11,437 nucleotides of DNA from CAJBLF01 sp964463255. Lineage in GTDB: Bacteria; Patescibacteriota; Gracilibacteria; Absconditabacterales; Absconditicoccaceae. The stretch spans positions 1-11,437 of the forward strand of contig CAYXBC010000022.1 of the NCBI GenBank assembly GCA_964463255.1. The letters are read 5' to 3'. Shown piece by piece: positions 1 to 7,181 of the stretch (its first letter is position 1; every line of letters starts with the position of its first letter). The notes under the pieces are model-generated. The model was given only the letters and a program-made list of their open reading frames with translations. It was not told the origin of the DNA and ran no database searches. A program made the position numbers and the translations under genes.

Positions 1-16
1 TGTGTATAAGAGACAG
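1..16. other. Tn5/Nextera mosaic-end adapter remnant
   Basis: The first 16 bases, TGTGTATAAGAGACAG, are the 3' part of the 19-base Tn5 mosaic end used in Nextera libraries. They are library sequence left untrimmed, so genomic sequence starts at about position 17. The last five codons that seem to belong to the leftmost gene are translated adapter. Confidence 0.95.
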
Positions 17-1926
17 GATCTTCTCTGGCTTGCTGCCGCTTCTTCTTCGCGACTCTTCCGCGCTCTTTCTTCCTCTTCATGTTTCCTTCTCCGATATGCT
101 TCGGCTTCATCGATATCGTTCACTGCTTGGGTGTAGGCTTCACTCGCCATTGTCTTGGCGCTTGCCAAGAGTGCACTTACCAGTAACCAATCGATTGACG
201 ATTCGGATGTTTTCGATTTCGCTTCTTCGAGTTTCTTAGTAGCATTGGAGAGTTTGGTTTTGGCGCCTTCCTCTACATCGGAATCTGATGTCTTGGTCTT
301 GGCCTTGTTAATCTGTTGCTGGACTTCTTTCACCATTGCATCGTAATCCCTTTTTGCATCAGAGATATCTTTGCTGCGTTCGTTGACATTGGCACAGAAG
401 CTTAGGATTTTTTTCTGTCGTTCCTCGGCTTGCTGAGCGAATTTTTCCGCTTCAGTAAACTTCTGTACGGTCATCGAGTTATTGTCGCTGGCAGATTTTT
501 GGAGTTTTTTGCCCACTTCCAGCAATGTCGGAATAGTCAGAAAATCTTTTTCTACATCTTCCCAGTTTGCTTTGGGGTGCTGAGCTTTCATCTCATCTAC
601 TACTCCTTGCGTCAACGCAATAGTCTTTGAAATGCCTATGAAATCCAATTTTTTGATAATATCCATAGCACTTTTTTGACTGGCGAGATAGATATCCAAC
701 TGTTTTTGAAATGAGTTTATCTCTTCAGATAATTTCTGAGCATCTTCATAGATTTTTTTGTGGTCTATCTGGTTTCCATGAACATCCGCTTCGATGGCTA
801 GACACTCAACGGTACATCTATCTATCAATATTGGATACTCTGGGAGCAGATATCCTTTCACCTGTAATATCACTACACTAGATTTGATTTTCTGAATTAA
901 TTCTTTTGCCTTGGCAATCTGTTGTAGCGACTCATCTTGATACTTCTTGATTTCTTTGGGAATCTGTAATAAGAGGTTGACCTCAGAAGCGAGCTTCTTG
1001 TTTTGCTCCCTTAGCTTGCCTATGATCTCTGAAGCATCTACCATATTGGTTTCTACGCTCTCAGAAAATTCACTCTCCAACCATTTGATGTTAGGTTCGA
1101 TCTTATCATCGATGTCTTTGAGAATCCTGGTGTGCTGGTCCATGGCCCAGAGGGGATACCCAGTAAACTCACCAGGAATTTTGAGCAATAGCTGCAGGTA
1201 TTCTGCATCAGCTTCGTCGAAACTCTTCTTCAATGCTTGTTTGCGTTTCTTGAGCTCTTCTGCTGCTTTGTAGCTATGTATCGCCCAGATGATTAATCCT
1301 ATTATCAGTCCGAGCAGGAGAATACCTAGCACTCCCATCACAAAATTATGCATATCCTCGGCTTTCTTGGCTTTTCTTTGGGCTTCGAGTTCCTGGCGTT
1401 GCTGCCAACCGATCTCACCCAATGATTCCATAAGTGCGACAATGGTTTCATCGATTCCAACGAAATATCGGTCCTCTCTTGCATAAGGGATGAACCTGGT
1501 CTCACCGATTTGTTTGGCTTCTAAGTCCGTGATATAGGGTTCTAATCCATATCCCGTAGCGATAAACCAATCACCATGTTTCTGAAGAGAATACTTCTCA
1601 CGAGCGTTCTCGCTGTATTTTACAATCAGAAATATAATTCCGTTGTCGATACCTTTTTGGCCGACACCCCATTTCTGGCCGATGTCTGTAGCGACTTGCT
1701 GAGCTTCTTCTCCACCCAAATCATCCATGATTACTACAGCAATCTGGATACTTGTAGTATTGTTGAACGCTACAAGTCTGGATTCCAATGCCTGGGTTTC
1801 CTGAGGTCTCAACAGCCCGATGTAATCATTTACCAAGCGATTGGGCTCGGGTTTGGGCGGGATATCGAACGCGAACGTCCAAAGGCTTATCACCGCCATC
1901 ATCATAACCATCATTGTTTTTTTCAT
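1..1926 (-). CDS. TPM-domain (YgcG-like) membrane protein with long coiled-coil tail, C-terminus missing
   Basis: An uninterrupted frame runs from an ATG at 1924-1926 off the left edge, about 637 genuine codons, with bases 1-16 being adapter. Residues 1-20 look like a signal peptide (MKKTMMVMMM start, hydrophobic, ending near FAFD). Residues about 30-165 match the TPM fold (formerly DUF477): N-D-Y-I-G-L-L, then Q-I-A-V-V, G-V-G-Q-K-G-I-D-N-G, and A-T-G-Y-G-L-E with L-E-A. A transmembrane helix follows at about 195-218. The remaining 420 residues are charged and helical, rich in K, E, A and Q, and read as cytoplasmic coiled coil. TPM proteins are extracytoplasmic; some have phosphatase or photosystem-repair roles, but most are uncharacterised. 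The tail is far longer than the usual short Gly-rich end of YgcG proteins. Of about 28 glycines none uses UGA, unlike the next genes. No Shine-Dalgarno is seen. The TPM call is firm; the role is unknown. Confidence 0.85.
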   Translation of the reverse strand, partial: MKKTMMVMMMAVISLWTFAFDIPPKPEPNRLVNDYIGLLRPQETQALESRLVAFNNTTSIQIAVVIMDDLGGEEAQQVATDIGQKWGVGQKGIDNGIIFLIVKYSENAREKYSLQKHGDWFIATGYGLEPYITDLEAKQIGETRFIPYAREDRYFVGIDETIVALMESLGEIGWQQRQELEAQRKAKKAEDMHNFVMGVLGILLLGLIIGLIIWAIHSYKAAEELKKRKQALKKSFDEADAEYLQLLLKIPGEFTGYPLWAMDQHTRILKDIDDKIEPNIKWLESEFSESVETNMVDASEIIGKLREQNKKLASEVNLLLQIPKEIKKYQDESLQQIAKAKELIQKIKSSVVILQVKGYLLPEYPILIDRCTVECLAIEADVHGNQIDHKKIYEDAQKLSEEINSFQKQLDIYLASQKSAMDIIKKLDFIGISKTIALTQGVVDEMKAQHPKANWEDVEKDFLTIPTLLEVGKKLQKSASDNNSMTVQKFTEAEKFAQQAEERQKKILSFCANVNERSKDISDAKRDYDAMVKEVQQQINKAKTKTSDSDVEEGAKTKLSNATKKLEEAKSKTSESSIDWLLVSALLASAKTMASEAYTQAVNDIDEAEAYRRRKHEEEERARKSREEEAAASQRRSCLLYT

Positions 1927-1981
1927 ACGTCTTTTGTTTTTAGTTTATTTTTGTGTTAATTATCTGTTTTCATCAGAAAAT

Positions 1982-2009
1982 TTTATATATATTTGTCATA
2001 AAAAGTCAA
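1982..2009 (-). promoter_or_regulatory. Sigma-70-type promoter for the TPM gene
   Basis: Read on the minus strand, TTGACT (complement of 2004-2009) and TATAAA (complement of 1982-1987) are separated by 16 bases. The element lies about 55 bases before the TPM start codon, in the 94-base gap after the NAPRT stop. The TPM gene is therefore probably transcribed on its own. The same box type and spacing occur before the radical SAM gene. Confidence 0.6.
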
Positions 2010-2020
2010 TACTTTGTGGT

Positions 2021-3691
2021 TTAACAGAATATCCCGTATTCTATTCTCATAAGCTCTTCATATACCCCTTTTCTTCATTCCTCATTCTGCAACATCTCAT
2101 AAGGAACCTGACCTCCCATAGCCCGATTGGGATGTTTCAACCATGACTGGAATTTCTCTTTTTCGCCGAAGGTCTCTTCTCCTTGATCATAGAGTCTTTT
2201 GGTAGAGATATGATCTTCCAGATTGCTCAATAATCTTTCTCTCACGTCTGCATGGATTTTTTCCGTCTTTTCACTCTCTCTCGTCTCCCGTTTACTCATC
2301 TCGAACGTTTTGAGCAATTGTTGCCTTGCAGCATTCACTGCTTCGAGATCATTATCATCATACTGTAATGTACCCTGGCTATAAACGTTTTTGAGTAATC
2401 TCTCTCCTTGGACCTCTTCGTCTTCTTGTACGATAACTCTTACGCCATCTCTGAGTTCGATATTCGTATCGCCTGGTATGGGTTCTTTATCGATATCATT
2501 GGAAAGTTTGCCGGTAGCTCCATCTTCGGTATTGGTAAGTTTATATGCTGCAGAAAGTGCATCTCTCGTCTTATTTCTCGCTACCAGTAATCATCCTAAT
2601 CCGTATTGGATAAAATCTTTTGGGGTGAATCCTGCAGCAGTAACTGCTTCTTCCACACGTCTTACATCATCAACCGTAGAGATATCTGCTACTACGATTT
2701 TGTCGATTTTAGGATCCAACATATTCTCCTTTTGAAGTTTTTTGAGTGCATAAACCGCTTGATCTGCTAAGTCTCCACTATCCAATCTCATGCCGATAAT
2801 TTTTCAGCTGGTCCTATATTTCTTTTTCAATGCTACGATTTTGTCTATCCCTTTGTAAGAATCTACAAGATCTACGAGCAATGCTATCTTATCGGATTTT
2901 TCTATGGCATTGACGAATGCTTCGTTCTCGGTAGGATAACACGCGAAATATCTATGCGCTGTCGTTCCTCAGCTGAGTACCTGGGGATAGACCAAAGCTG
3001 CGGTATCGTTTGAGGTGTTGGTTAGTCCTCCGCCGACAATATTTGCTTCGACCGCATCCAAGTGAACGTCTTCATTAGCAGCAGCTCTCTTGCCGAATTC
3101 CGCGACTCTTCCCTGGCCTATAATCTCTTCCAGATACTGTGCATCCGTCGCTACGATGGATTTGAAAAATGCTCTGAGGAAGATTGGTTCGTAGACAGCT
3201 GCTAGTTCTGCTGGACCACTTACGAGCATAGCTGGCTCCTTTGGTTTGAGGACGGTGCCATCTTCGACGGCTTTGATATCCAATGGTATGAATCATCCCT
3301 TATCCACTACTTCCTGTCGCATCTTCGCATCGAAATATCCGTTGCCTCCTCTTATTTTTTGGTCATGATAAAATGCTTGGGCAAAATCCAATTCTGCCTG
3401 AGTGATCTTAATTCATAAAATATCTTTTAGGGTACTTCTGATTCCATCTACCACGACATATTGCTTATTAGGCGATCTCCTGAATGACAAAGAAAATGTC
3501 TCTCTCTTGGAAGATTTCTCTCCTTTGAGAAAATTCATCGTCCTATTGTAGGCGTCTGTCTGGATGATCTTATTCTTCTTGGCAATATCTCTCCTAATCT
3601 GAAGGTCGGTGATTTGCTGATACTCCTCGAAGCTGATTTCAGGAAACTCCTGTAATCTCGCCTTGTAAGCTTTTGTATCGAATGGTGTCAT
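2021..3691 (-). CDS. pncB: Nicotinate phosphoribosyltransferase with C-terminal DUF2384 (Xre/MbcA/ParS) domain; six UGA-Gly codons
   Basis: With UGA read as glycine this is one frame of 556 residues from ATG 3689-3691 to UAA 2021-2023. In-frame UGAs are residues 93, 133, 241, 296, 367 and 539. The enzyme makes nicotinate mononucleotide from nicotinate and PRPP in NAD salvage. Family signs: A-V-E-D-G-T-V with later E-P-A-M-L-V-S-G-P, E-F-G-K-R-A, the stretch L-T-N-T-S-N-D-T-A-A-L, then G-G-T-T-A-H at about 241-246 (its first Gly is UGA), and G-M-R-L-D-S-G-D-L-A at about 299-308. The NAPRT part ends near residue 450. A charged linker follows, and residues about 500-556 match the DUF2384 consensus: E-T-F-G-E, W-L-K-H-P-N, G-G-Q-V-P-Y-E-M-L, E-E-G(UGA) and L-M-R-I-E-Y-G. 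That domain normally sits in antitoxins of RES toxins. The true stop is 18 codons beyond the last UGA. No Shine-Dalgarno is seen. The gene follows the nicotinamidase with a 169-base gap. Confidence 0.9.
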
Positions 3692-3726
3692 GATGGTAGG
3701 GGGTGAGAAGGTAAAGAGAACAAAAT

Positions 3727-3855
3727 AAATGTTGAATTTTGAATTCTAAATGTTGAATGTTTGATGGGCTAGAATGAACTATTGTTTATCACAATAGATT
3801 GTAATAAGACATTACCTTAATCCAAAATCCATCATTCAAAATCAATTTTAAATTG
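3727..3855. repeat. AT-rich intergenic repeats flanking an operator-like palindrome
   Basis: The 169-base gap between the nicotinamidase and NAPRT holds no gene. On the plus strand AAATGTTGAAT appears twice (about 3727-3737 and 3748-3758), followed by TTTGATGG. A partly complementary stretch, CCATCATTCAAAATC, lies at about 3829-3843. The arms are imperfect and enclose the palindrome at 3779-3797. They could form a weak stem in the NAPRT leader; no function can be read. Confidence 0.35.
3779..3797. promoter_or_regulatory. Operator-like palindrome before the NAPRT gene
   Basis: CTATTGTTTATCACAATAG has perfect 7-base arms (CTATTGT/ACAATAG) around five bases. It lies about 90 bases upstream of the NAPRT start. 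The half-sites are those of the ATTGT-N7-ACAAT sites upstream of the other minus-strand genes, but the spacer is five rather than seven, so membership of that set is tentative. A second near-palindrome, TTATCACAA-TAGA-TTGTAATAA, overlaps it at 3786-3807. Confidence 0.45.
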
Positions 3856-3860
3856 TGTGG

Positions 3861-4664
3861 TTACGCGAAATTCTTGTCTAAGATCGTATAGAGCTCTGCA
3901 GAAGATATATTCCTGACGCCTCTGCCTTGCAATGTCGCTAGCATACTATCAGTTGTTTCCTTTGCTACACCTCTGATTGCTTCCGTGATGAGATAGACCT
4001 GATACCCTTTTTCCTGTGCATCACGTGCAGTATTGCCTACACAGTAATCAGTCGCTACTCCTCAGATGAGCAATATCTTTTTCTTTTGCTTGCTAAGTTC
4101 TTGATCAAGTGTCGTCTCATCAAATCCGCTGTATGCCTCTCTCGCTGGATTGGTTCATTTGATTATTTTCTGGTCGAAATCTGATTCCTCTAAAGGTTGG
4201 GTTAGCTCCACTCATGGGGTTCCTACGATTCCATGATCGGGTCGGAGCATCTGGGATCCTACTTCCGATAAGAATCTTTTGAGTTCTGCTAATGTGAATT
4301 GTGCTCTGCTTCCTATGCCGTTATTTTCGGCTGTTCGCTCTTTCACTTCTTCGTAACTCAGAAGATCAAATGCTTGTTTATTTTTGTAATTTGCAGCTAG
4401 CGAGACATGTCCGATGGGGTGTTCTTCCAGGATATTTATGGTCGAAATGCCATAATACTTGCATGCTTCTATAATCTTCTTGGTCGCTTGAGCTGCTTGC
4501 TCGCCTTCGTTTACATAGAGTTCATTGAGGTCTTTGTTTTCAAAGGTCTGCGTATTATCCACGCTAATCATTGCGATATCCTCTACATCGTTGCATTGTT
4601 CAAGCGTGATGTCCTTTACTAAGTATTCCTTGGTCTGAGGTTTTGAGATAGTCATTGTTTCCAT
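3861..4664 (-). CDS. pncA: Nicotinamidase (isochorismatase-like cysteine hydrolase); three UGA-Gly codons
   Basis: Read with UGA as glycine this is a 267-residue protein ending at UAA 3861-3863. It hydrolyses nicotinamide to nicotinate and ammonia, feeding the NAPRT downstream. The catalytic triad is visible: Asp36 in S-V-D-N-T-Q, Lys169 in K-G-T-N-P, and Cys208 in V-A-T-D-Y-C-V. A metal-site region resembles the family's D-x-H-P-x-x-H (here E-E-H-P-I-G-H). The three UGAs, residues 151, 170 and 201, give G-T-P-G-V-E-L, K-G-T-N-P and I-G-G-V-A-T-D-Y-C. The first two are positions where PncA proteins have glycine, which is strong evidence for the code. Read with UGA as stop, the gene would lose both Lys and Cys. 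At 267 residues it is somewhat longer than the usual 200-220, with about 25 extra residues at the N-terminus. An alternative start at Met4 is possible, and neither has a Shine-Dalgarno. Confidence 0.92.
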
Positions 4665-4695
4665 GGGTTAGTGGTAAAAAATAAATAAGTATATA

Positions 4696-4712
4696 ATTGT
4701 ATATATTACAAT
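4696..4712. promoter_or_regulatory. Operator-like palindrome ATTGT-N7-ACAAT before the nicotinamidase
   Basis: ATTGTATATATTACAAT forms perfect half-sites TTGTA/TACAA around a five-base AT core. Its near edge is 31 bases from the nicotinamidase start. On the minus strand it contains TATACA, a possible -10 box, so a bound protein would cover the promoter. It is one of six sites of the same spacing in this window. Confidence 0.55.
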
Positions 4713-4729
4713 AAGTAGAAGAGAATAGA

Positions 4730-4759
4730 TTATTACCCAAACAATTATTGAGGTAATAA
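4730..4759. repeat. Perfect 8-base inverted repeat upstream of the nicotinamidase
   Basis: TTATTACC (4730-4737) and GGTAATAA (4752-4759) are exact complements around 14 bases. There is no U-tract on either side, so it is not a standard terminator. It may be an operator or an RNA stem between the 111-residue gene and the nicotinamidase. Confidence 0.45.
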
Positions 4760-4762
4760 CTA

Positions 4763-4808
4763 CATATCATTCAATCAAAAATGAATTCTATTTTTGGAGG
4801 ATGATATG
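4763..4808. repeat. Interrupted hairpin after the 111-residue gene
   Basis: CATATCAT (4763-4770) pairs with ATGATATG (4801-4808), and inside them AAAAAT pairs with ATTTTT around GAATTC. The structure begins 11 bases after the UAA of the upstream gene. It could be a weak terminator or a processing stem, but it lacks a following run of T on the minus strand. Confidence 0.4.
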
Positions 4809-4818
4809 AAAATAATGA

Positions 4819-5154
4819 TTATGGGATAGAAAATTTGATAGTGGTCGTACCATCGTAGCTTTCGTTATAGCCAGGAAAGTCTGACGTTACTTTGACGTTT
4901 GCGTATCATAGCCCCTTGAGCAAAGCAGAAATGTCTTTGTCGGGATCTGTGCAGACATCTGCTTTTAAAACCATTGAGATCTCTCTTTCATACGCAGCGA
5001 CGGTTTCGCGGATTTTTTCATCAAGAGCACTTTTTGTCTTTTCACTGACTTTGTGCTGCAATGCTTCAAGCCTTTCCTCTGCAGACATGTTTTGGAGCAT
5101 GTCGAATGATTGTTTTGCGGTGAGCATGAGTATGTTGGTCAAGGGATAAAACAT
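4819..5154 (-). CDS. Unknown 111-residue protein with one UGA-Gly codon
   Basis: I do not recognise this protein. From ATG 5152-5154, 82 residues lead to a UGA (4906-4908). Reading it as glycine adds 29 residues to UAA 4819-4821, giving L-G-Y-A-N-V-K-V-T at the junction and an end in I-K-F-S-I-P. Residues about 15-70 are helical and charged (S-A-E-E-R-L-E-A-L, then E-K-T-K-S-A-L-D-E-K), and the tail looks like short beta strands. A second ATG (Met10, before L-T-A-K-Q) could be the true start. It has no signal peptide or membrane segment, so it is probably cytoplasmic. It has its own promoter module, nearly identical to the one before the triad operon, which ties it to that system. The gene is likely real because of the promoter and the consistent extension under code 25. 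Confidence 0.65.
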
Positions 5155-5177
5155 CTTTTGTATGGATTAGCTTTCCT

Positions 5178-5220
5178 TGAGTAATTGTATAATAAACAAT
5201 TTCTAAGTGATTGCAAGAGA
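5178..5220 (-). repeat. 43-base direct repeat, copy 1, containing a promoter
   Basis: These 43 bases are identical to 10134-10176. Read on the minus strand they contain TTGCAA (5211-5216) and TATTAT (complement of 5189-5194) separated by 16 bases, a plausible sigma-70 promoter. The palindrome ATTGTATAATAAACAAT (5184-5200) overlaps the -10 box. The copy ends 23 bases before the ATG of the 111-residue gene. Confidence 0.8.
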
Positions 5221-5222
5221 TA

Positions 5223-5239
5223 ATTGTATTTTTTACAAT
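5223..5239. promoter_or_regulatory. Operator-like palindrome upstream of the copy-1 promoter
   Basis: ATTGTATTTTTTACAAT has intact TTGTA/TACAA half-sites. It sits just upstream of the -35 box on the minus strand. Its centre is 39 bases from the second palindrome that overlaps the -10, a paired-site arrangement typical of repression. Confidence 0.55.
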
Positions 5240-5242
5240 AAC

Positions 5243-5270
5243 AAAAACCCGCACGGAAAAACCGTACGGG
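5243..5270 (-). terminator. Rho-independent terminator of the triad operon
   Basis: On the minus strand CCCGTACGG, a five-T loop and CCGTGCGGG form a nine-pair stem (one G-U) followed directly by TTTTT. It lies 12 bases after the UAA of the vWA gene. It supports 5282 as the true gene end and separates the operon from the next promoter. Confidence 0.9.
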
Positions 5271-5281
5271 CATAGCAATAT

Positions 5282-6103
5282 TTATACTACCTGAGAGAGA
5301 AAACTCCCCCATCAACCTCCAAATCCTCCGAGGCTGGTCTGACTGAAATGCGCAGCACTTTGGCTTGCACGTACAGCACTCTGGCTAAATACCTGAAACG
5401 CTTTCCTAATCTCGCTCGGATTTGCGTTTGCCGTAAGTACCCAGCGATCGGGGATACCCATCTCGCTAAATACCTGTTTAAAACTACAGGATCCATTATC
5501 GAATCCCATAGCGGCGATAATATGGTCCTCGCTCCTTAGCATATCTGTGACAATCTTTTTGACATCAACAGAGGTGCTGGTGTGTGAATGACAGTCATCA
5601 CCGTCGGTCATGATCAGCGTAATCGTCCTTACCTGGATCCCATTATTCTTGAAGTCCTGAGTCTTAGCTATGACGGTGGCTAATAATTTGGCTGTCTCAT
5701 CGAAAAGCGGTGTGCCGCCATTCGCATCATAGTTATTGGAATCCATCTTGGGAACTAGGGAAAGTGGTGTATATGGATATAAGACCGTCCCATTGAGATA
5801 CCTATTGATCACTTCGATATTGTCCTGCTGTTTGCTCTCAAGCAATGCTTGGATAAGCATATTGTGCCCGTCCCTGATGGGTTGGGCATTACCAGCAAAT
5901 CTGATAGACCCGGAGTCATCGACCAGGATATTGAGCAGAATGACTTCGCTCGAACGCACCGAATCTATCGGTACGCCAAGCCCTTGCTGAATGATCGCCC
6001 CGATATCGGGAATCTTGGTGAGCGCGTTCAAAGAACCGCTGCTAAGGTCACCGTCTTCGTGAGCAGTATTCAATAATCCGAGATTGTTTGCTTGTGTTGA
6101 CAT
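5282..6103 (-). CDS. TerY-like von Willebrand factor A (vWA) domain protein
   Basis: This 273-residue protein starts at ATG 6101-6103 behind the window's clearest Shine-Dalgarno. The vWA metal site (MIDAS) is complete: D-D-S-G-S at 62-66, a threonine in N-G-G-T-P-L-F, and the aspartate of M-T-D-G-D-D. vWA domains bind partners through the metal ion. With a kinase and a PP2C phosphatase in the same operon this is the TerY-P triad of Ter-type stress systems, and the protein is the likely phosphorylation-controlled scaffold (inference). The C-terminus is Ser/Ala-rich and then Gly-rich. A UGA at 5312-5314 would stop it in the standard code; with UGA as Gly it gains ten residues (G then W-G-S-F-L-S-Q-V-V) to UAA. 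It is the last gene of the operon, 29 bases after the hydrolase. The symbol terY is avoided because orthology is not shown. Confidence 0.88.
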
Positions 6104-6110
6104 AATTTTT

Positions 6111-6116
6111 CCTCCT
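6111..6116 (-). promoter_or_regulatory. Shine-Dalgarno of the vWA gene
   Basis: The minus strand reads AGGAGG seven bases before the vWA ATG. It is the only strong ribosome binding site in the window and fixes that start. The vWA protein may be made in greater amount than its operon partners (inference). Confidence 0.85.
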
Positions 6117-6132
6117 AATTTTTTTTGCGTTT

Positions 6133-7158
6133 TTACATTAATTTACTGGAATCTACATCCGGCCACTGCTCCATAGGAACCGTACTTTGGACGACATGCA
6201 TACCAGCGTTGCGAAATTTTTCGAATGCCTTGTTGCCTTCGTCGGTAAAATCCACGATACCAGGAATCACGACCGGTGATGTACAGTCTTCCAAAAGATA
6301 GACTTTGCGTGCCAGCGAGGGATCCTTGGCCATGATATCAGTCAATAAGTCATCGATACTCCATGCCACACAATGTGACTTGGCCTGACCGGTGATAATA
6401 AGCATATCATAATCCAGCAGTTTCTGGATAAAGCTCGCATTTCGCTGAGCGATTGCGGTACCATTGAAGGTATCCACAACCTCAGGACTGAGCACCGAAT
6501 AGTTTTCTGTCAACGGATTGCCTCCTTTAATCTCGGTTCCGGATTCACTGTTTCTCGCTACCGTATGGAAGAAAATTGCTTCCTCGATAATCGATACCAG
6601 TGCGTGTCCGATACCACCGAGCATGGCATGATATGGCCATATTGTCAGACGATACTTACCTTTGCGCTCCAATGACTGAGCATAGTGGATAGCATGCTTT
6701 TTGAGTGCTGTATACGATACTCCCAGCGATGCGGCAACACCCGGATTGATATTGTAGGTGTCGTTAATCAATTCACTGGAAGAAATCATCGTATTGGCCG
6801 GAACAGGATTCCCCTTCGCGTCCAAAAAGAAGAGCGAGTGAAAAATCTGCATGGCTTTGTGGGTGTCCATCGTCGGAAAAATCTTGGTGATCCTGCCGAG
6901 GTTGGCGTACATGAACTGTGCAAGACGTCTGCTGTCATCCGGAGCGCCTCCTACGAAGAGTTCGAAACCGGGAATACAAAAGGTGTTCTGCACATCGATC
7001 GGCATCAGCGCAATCTTGAATTTGTCGGTGGCTGCGTCGGTGAGTGCATGTACTGTTTTGTACGCCAGTGCGTCGCTTGCTAGATTCTGGTAGCCGATTC
7101 TATAGACCTGATCAGCTTTGGAAGCATCATAATGCTTTGGTGTTTCAAATTTTTTCAT
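6133..7158 (-). CDS. Nicotinamidase-like cysteine hydrolase, enlarged
   Basis: This 341-residue protein has the isochorismatase-like fold. The presumed triad is Asp55 (P-I-D-V-Q-N-T-F), Lys211 (I-K-G-G-N-P) and Cys263 (K-S-H-C-V-A-W-S). M-D-T-H with a later I-F-H resembles the metal-binding D-x-H-x-x-x-x-H of nicotinamidases, and W-P-Y-H-A-M-L-G-G matches their W-P-x-H-C-V-x-G. It is about 120 residues longer than PncA, with extra sequence before Asp55 and between the metal site and the W-P-x-H motif. The substrate may be nicotinamide or a related amide; similarity to the separate nicotinamidase at 3861-4664 is limited to motifs. It lies between the kinase (23 bases upstream) and the vWA gene, an unusual insertion in a TerY-P operon. 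It ends at UAA, has no UGA-Gly among about 20 glycines, and no Shine-Dalgarno. Confidence 0.88.
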   Translation of the reverse strand: MKKFETPKHYDASKADQVYRIGYQNLASDALAYKTVHALTDAATDKFKIALMPIDVQNTFCIPGFELFVGGAPDDSRRLAQFMYANLGRITKIFPTMDTHKAMQIFHSLFFLDAKGNPVPANTMISSSELINDTYNINPGVAASLGVSYTALKKHAIHYAQSLERKGKYRLTIWPYHAMLGGIGHALVSIIEEAIFFHTVARNSESGTEIKGGNPLTENYSVLSPEVVDTFNGTAIAQRNASFIQKLLDYDMLIITGQAKSHCVAWSIDDLLTDIMAKDPSLARKVYLLEDCTSPVVIPGIVDFTDEGNKAFEKFRNAGMHVVQSTVPMEQWPDVDSSKLM

Positions 7159-7181
7159 GATACAAGAGTTTTAATTGTTTA

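Noticed and set aside
1576..1959. A 127-codon plus-strand frame
   Set aside because: It is antisense to the TPM domain, whose protein motifs are clear, and its own translation shows no family features.
2075..2338. DUF2384 part as a separate gene
   Set aside because: It is in the same uninterrupted frame as NAPRT, and the possible internal starts have no Shine-Dalgarno. An internal start cannot be fully excluded.
2021..4664. Treating the NAPRT and nicotinamidase genes as decayed pseudogenes
   Set aside because: All interruptions are UGA, the frame never shifts, all catalytic motifs are intact, and UGAs fall on conserved glycines.
2021..4664. UGA as tryptophan (code 4) or selenocysteine
   Set aside because: Tryptophan does not fit K-x-T-N-P or G-T-P-x positions, UGG is in normal use, and ten selenocysteines at glycine positions without visible insertion elements is not credible.
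6685..7083. A 132-codon plus-strand frame
   Set aside because: It is antisense to the cysteine hydrolase, including its Asp55 region; no independent support.
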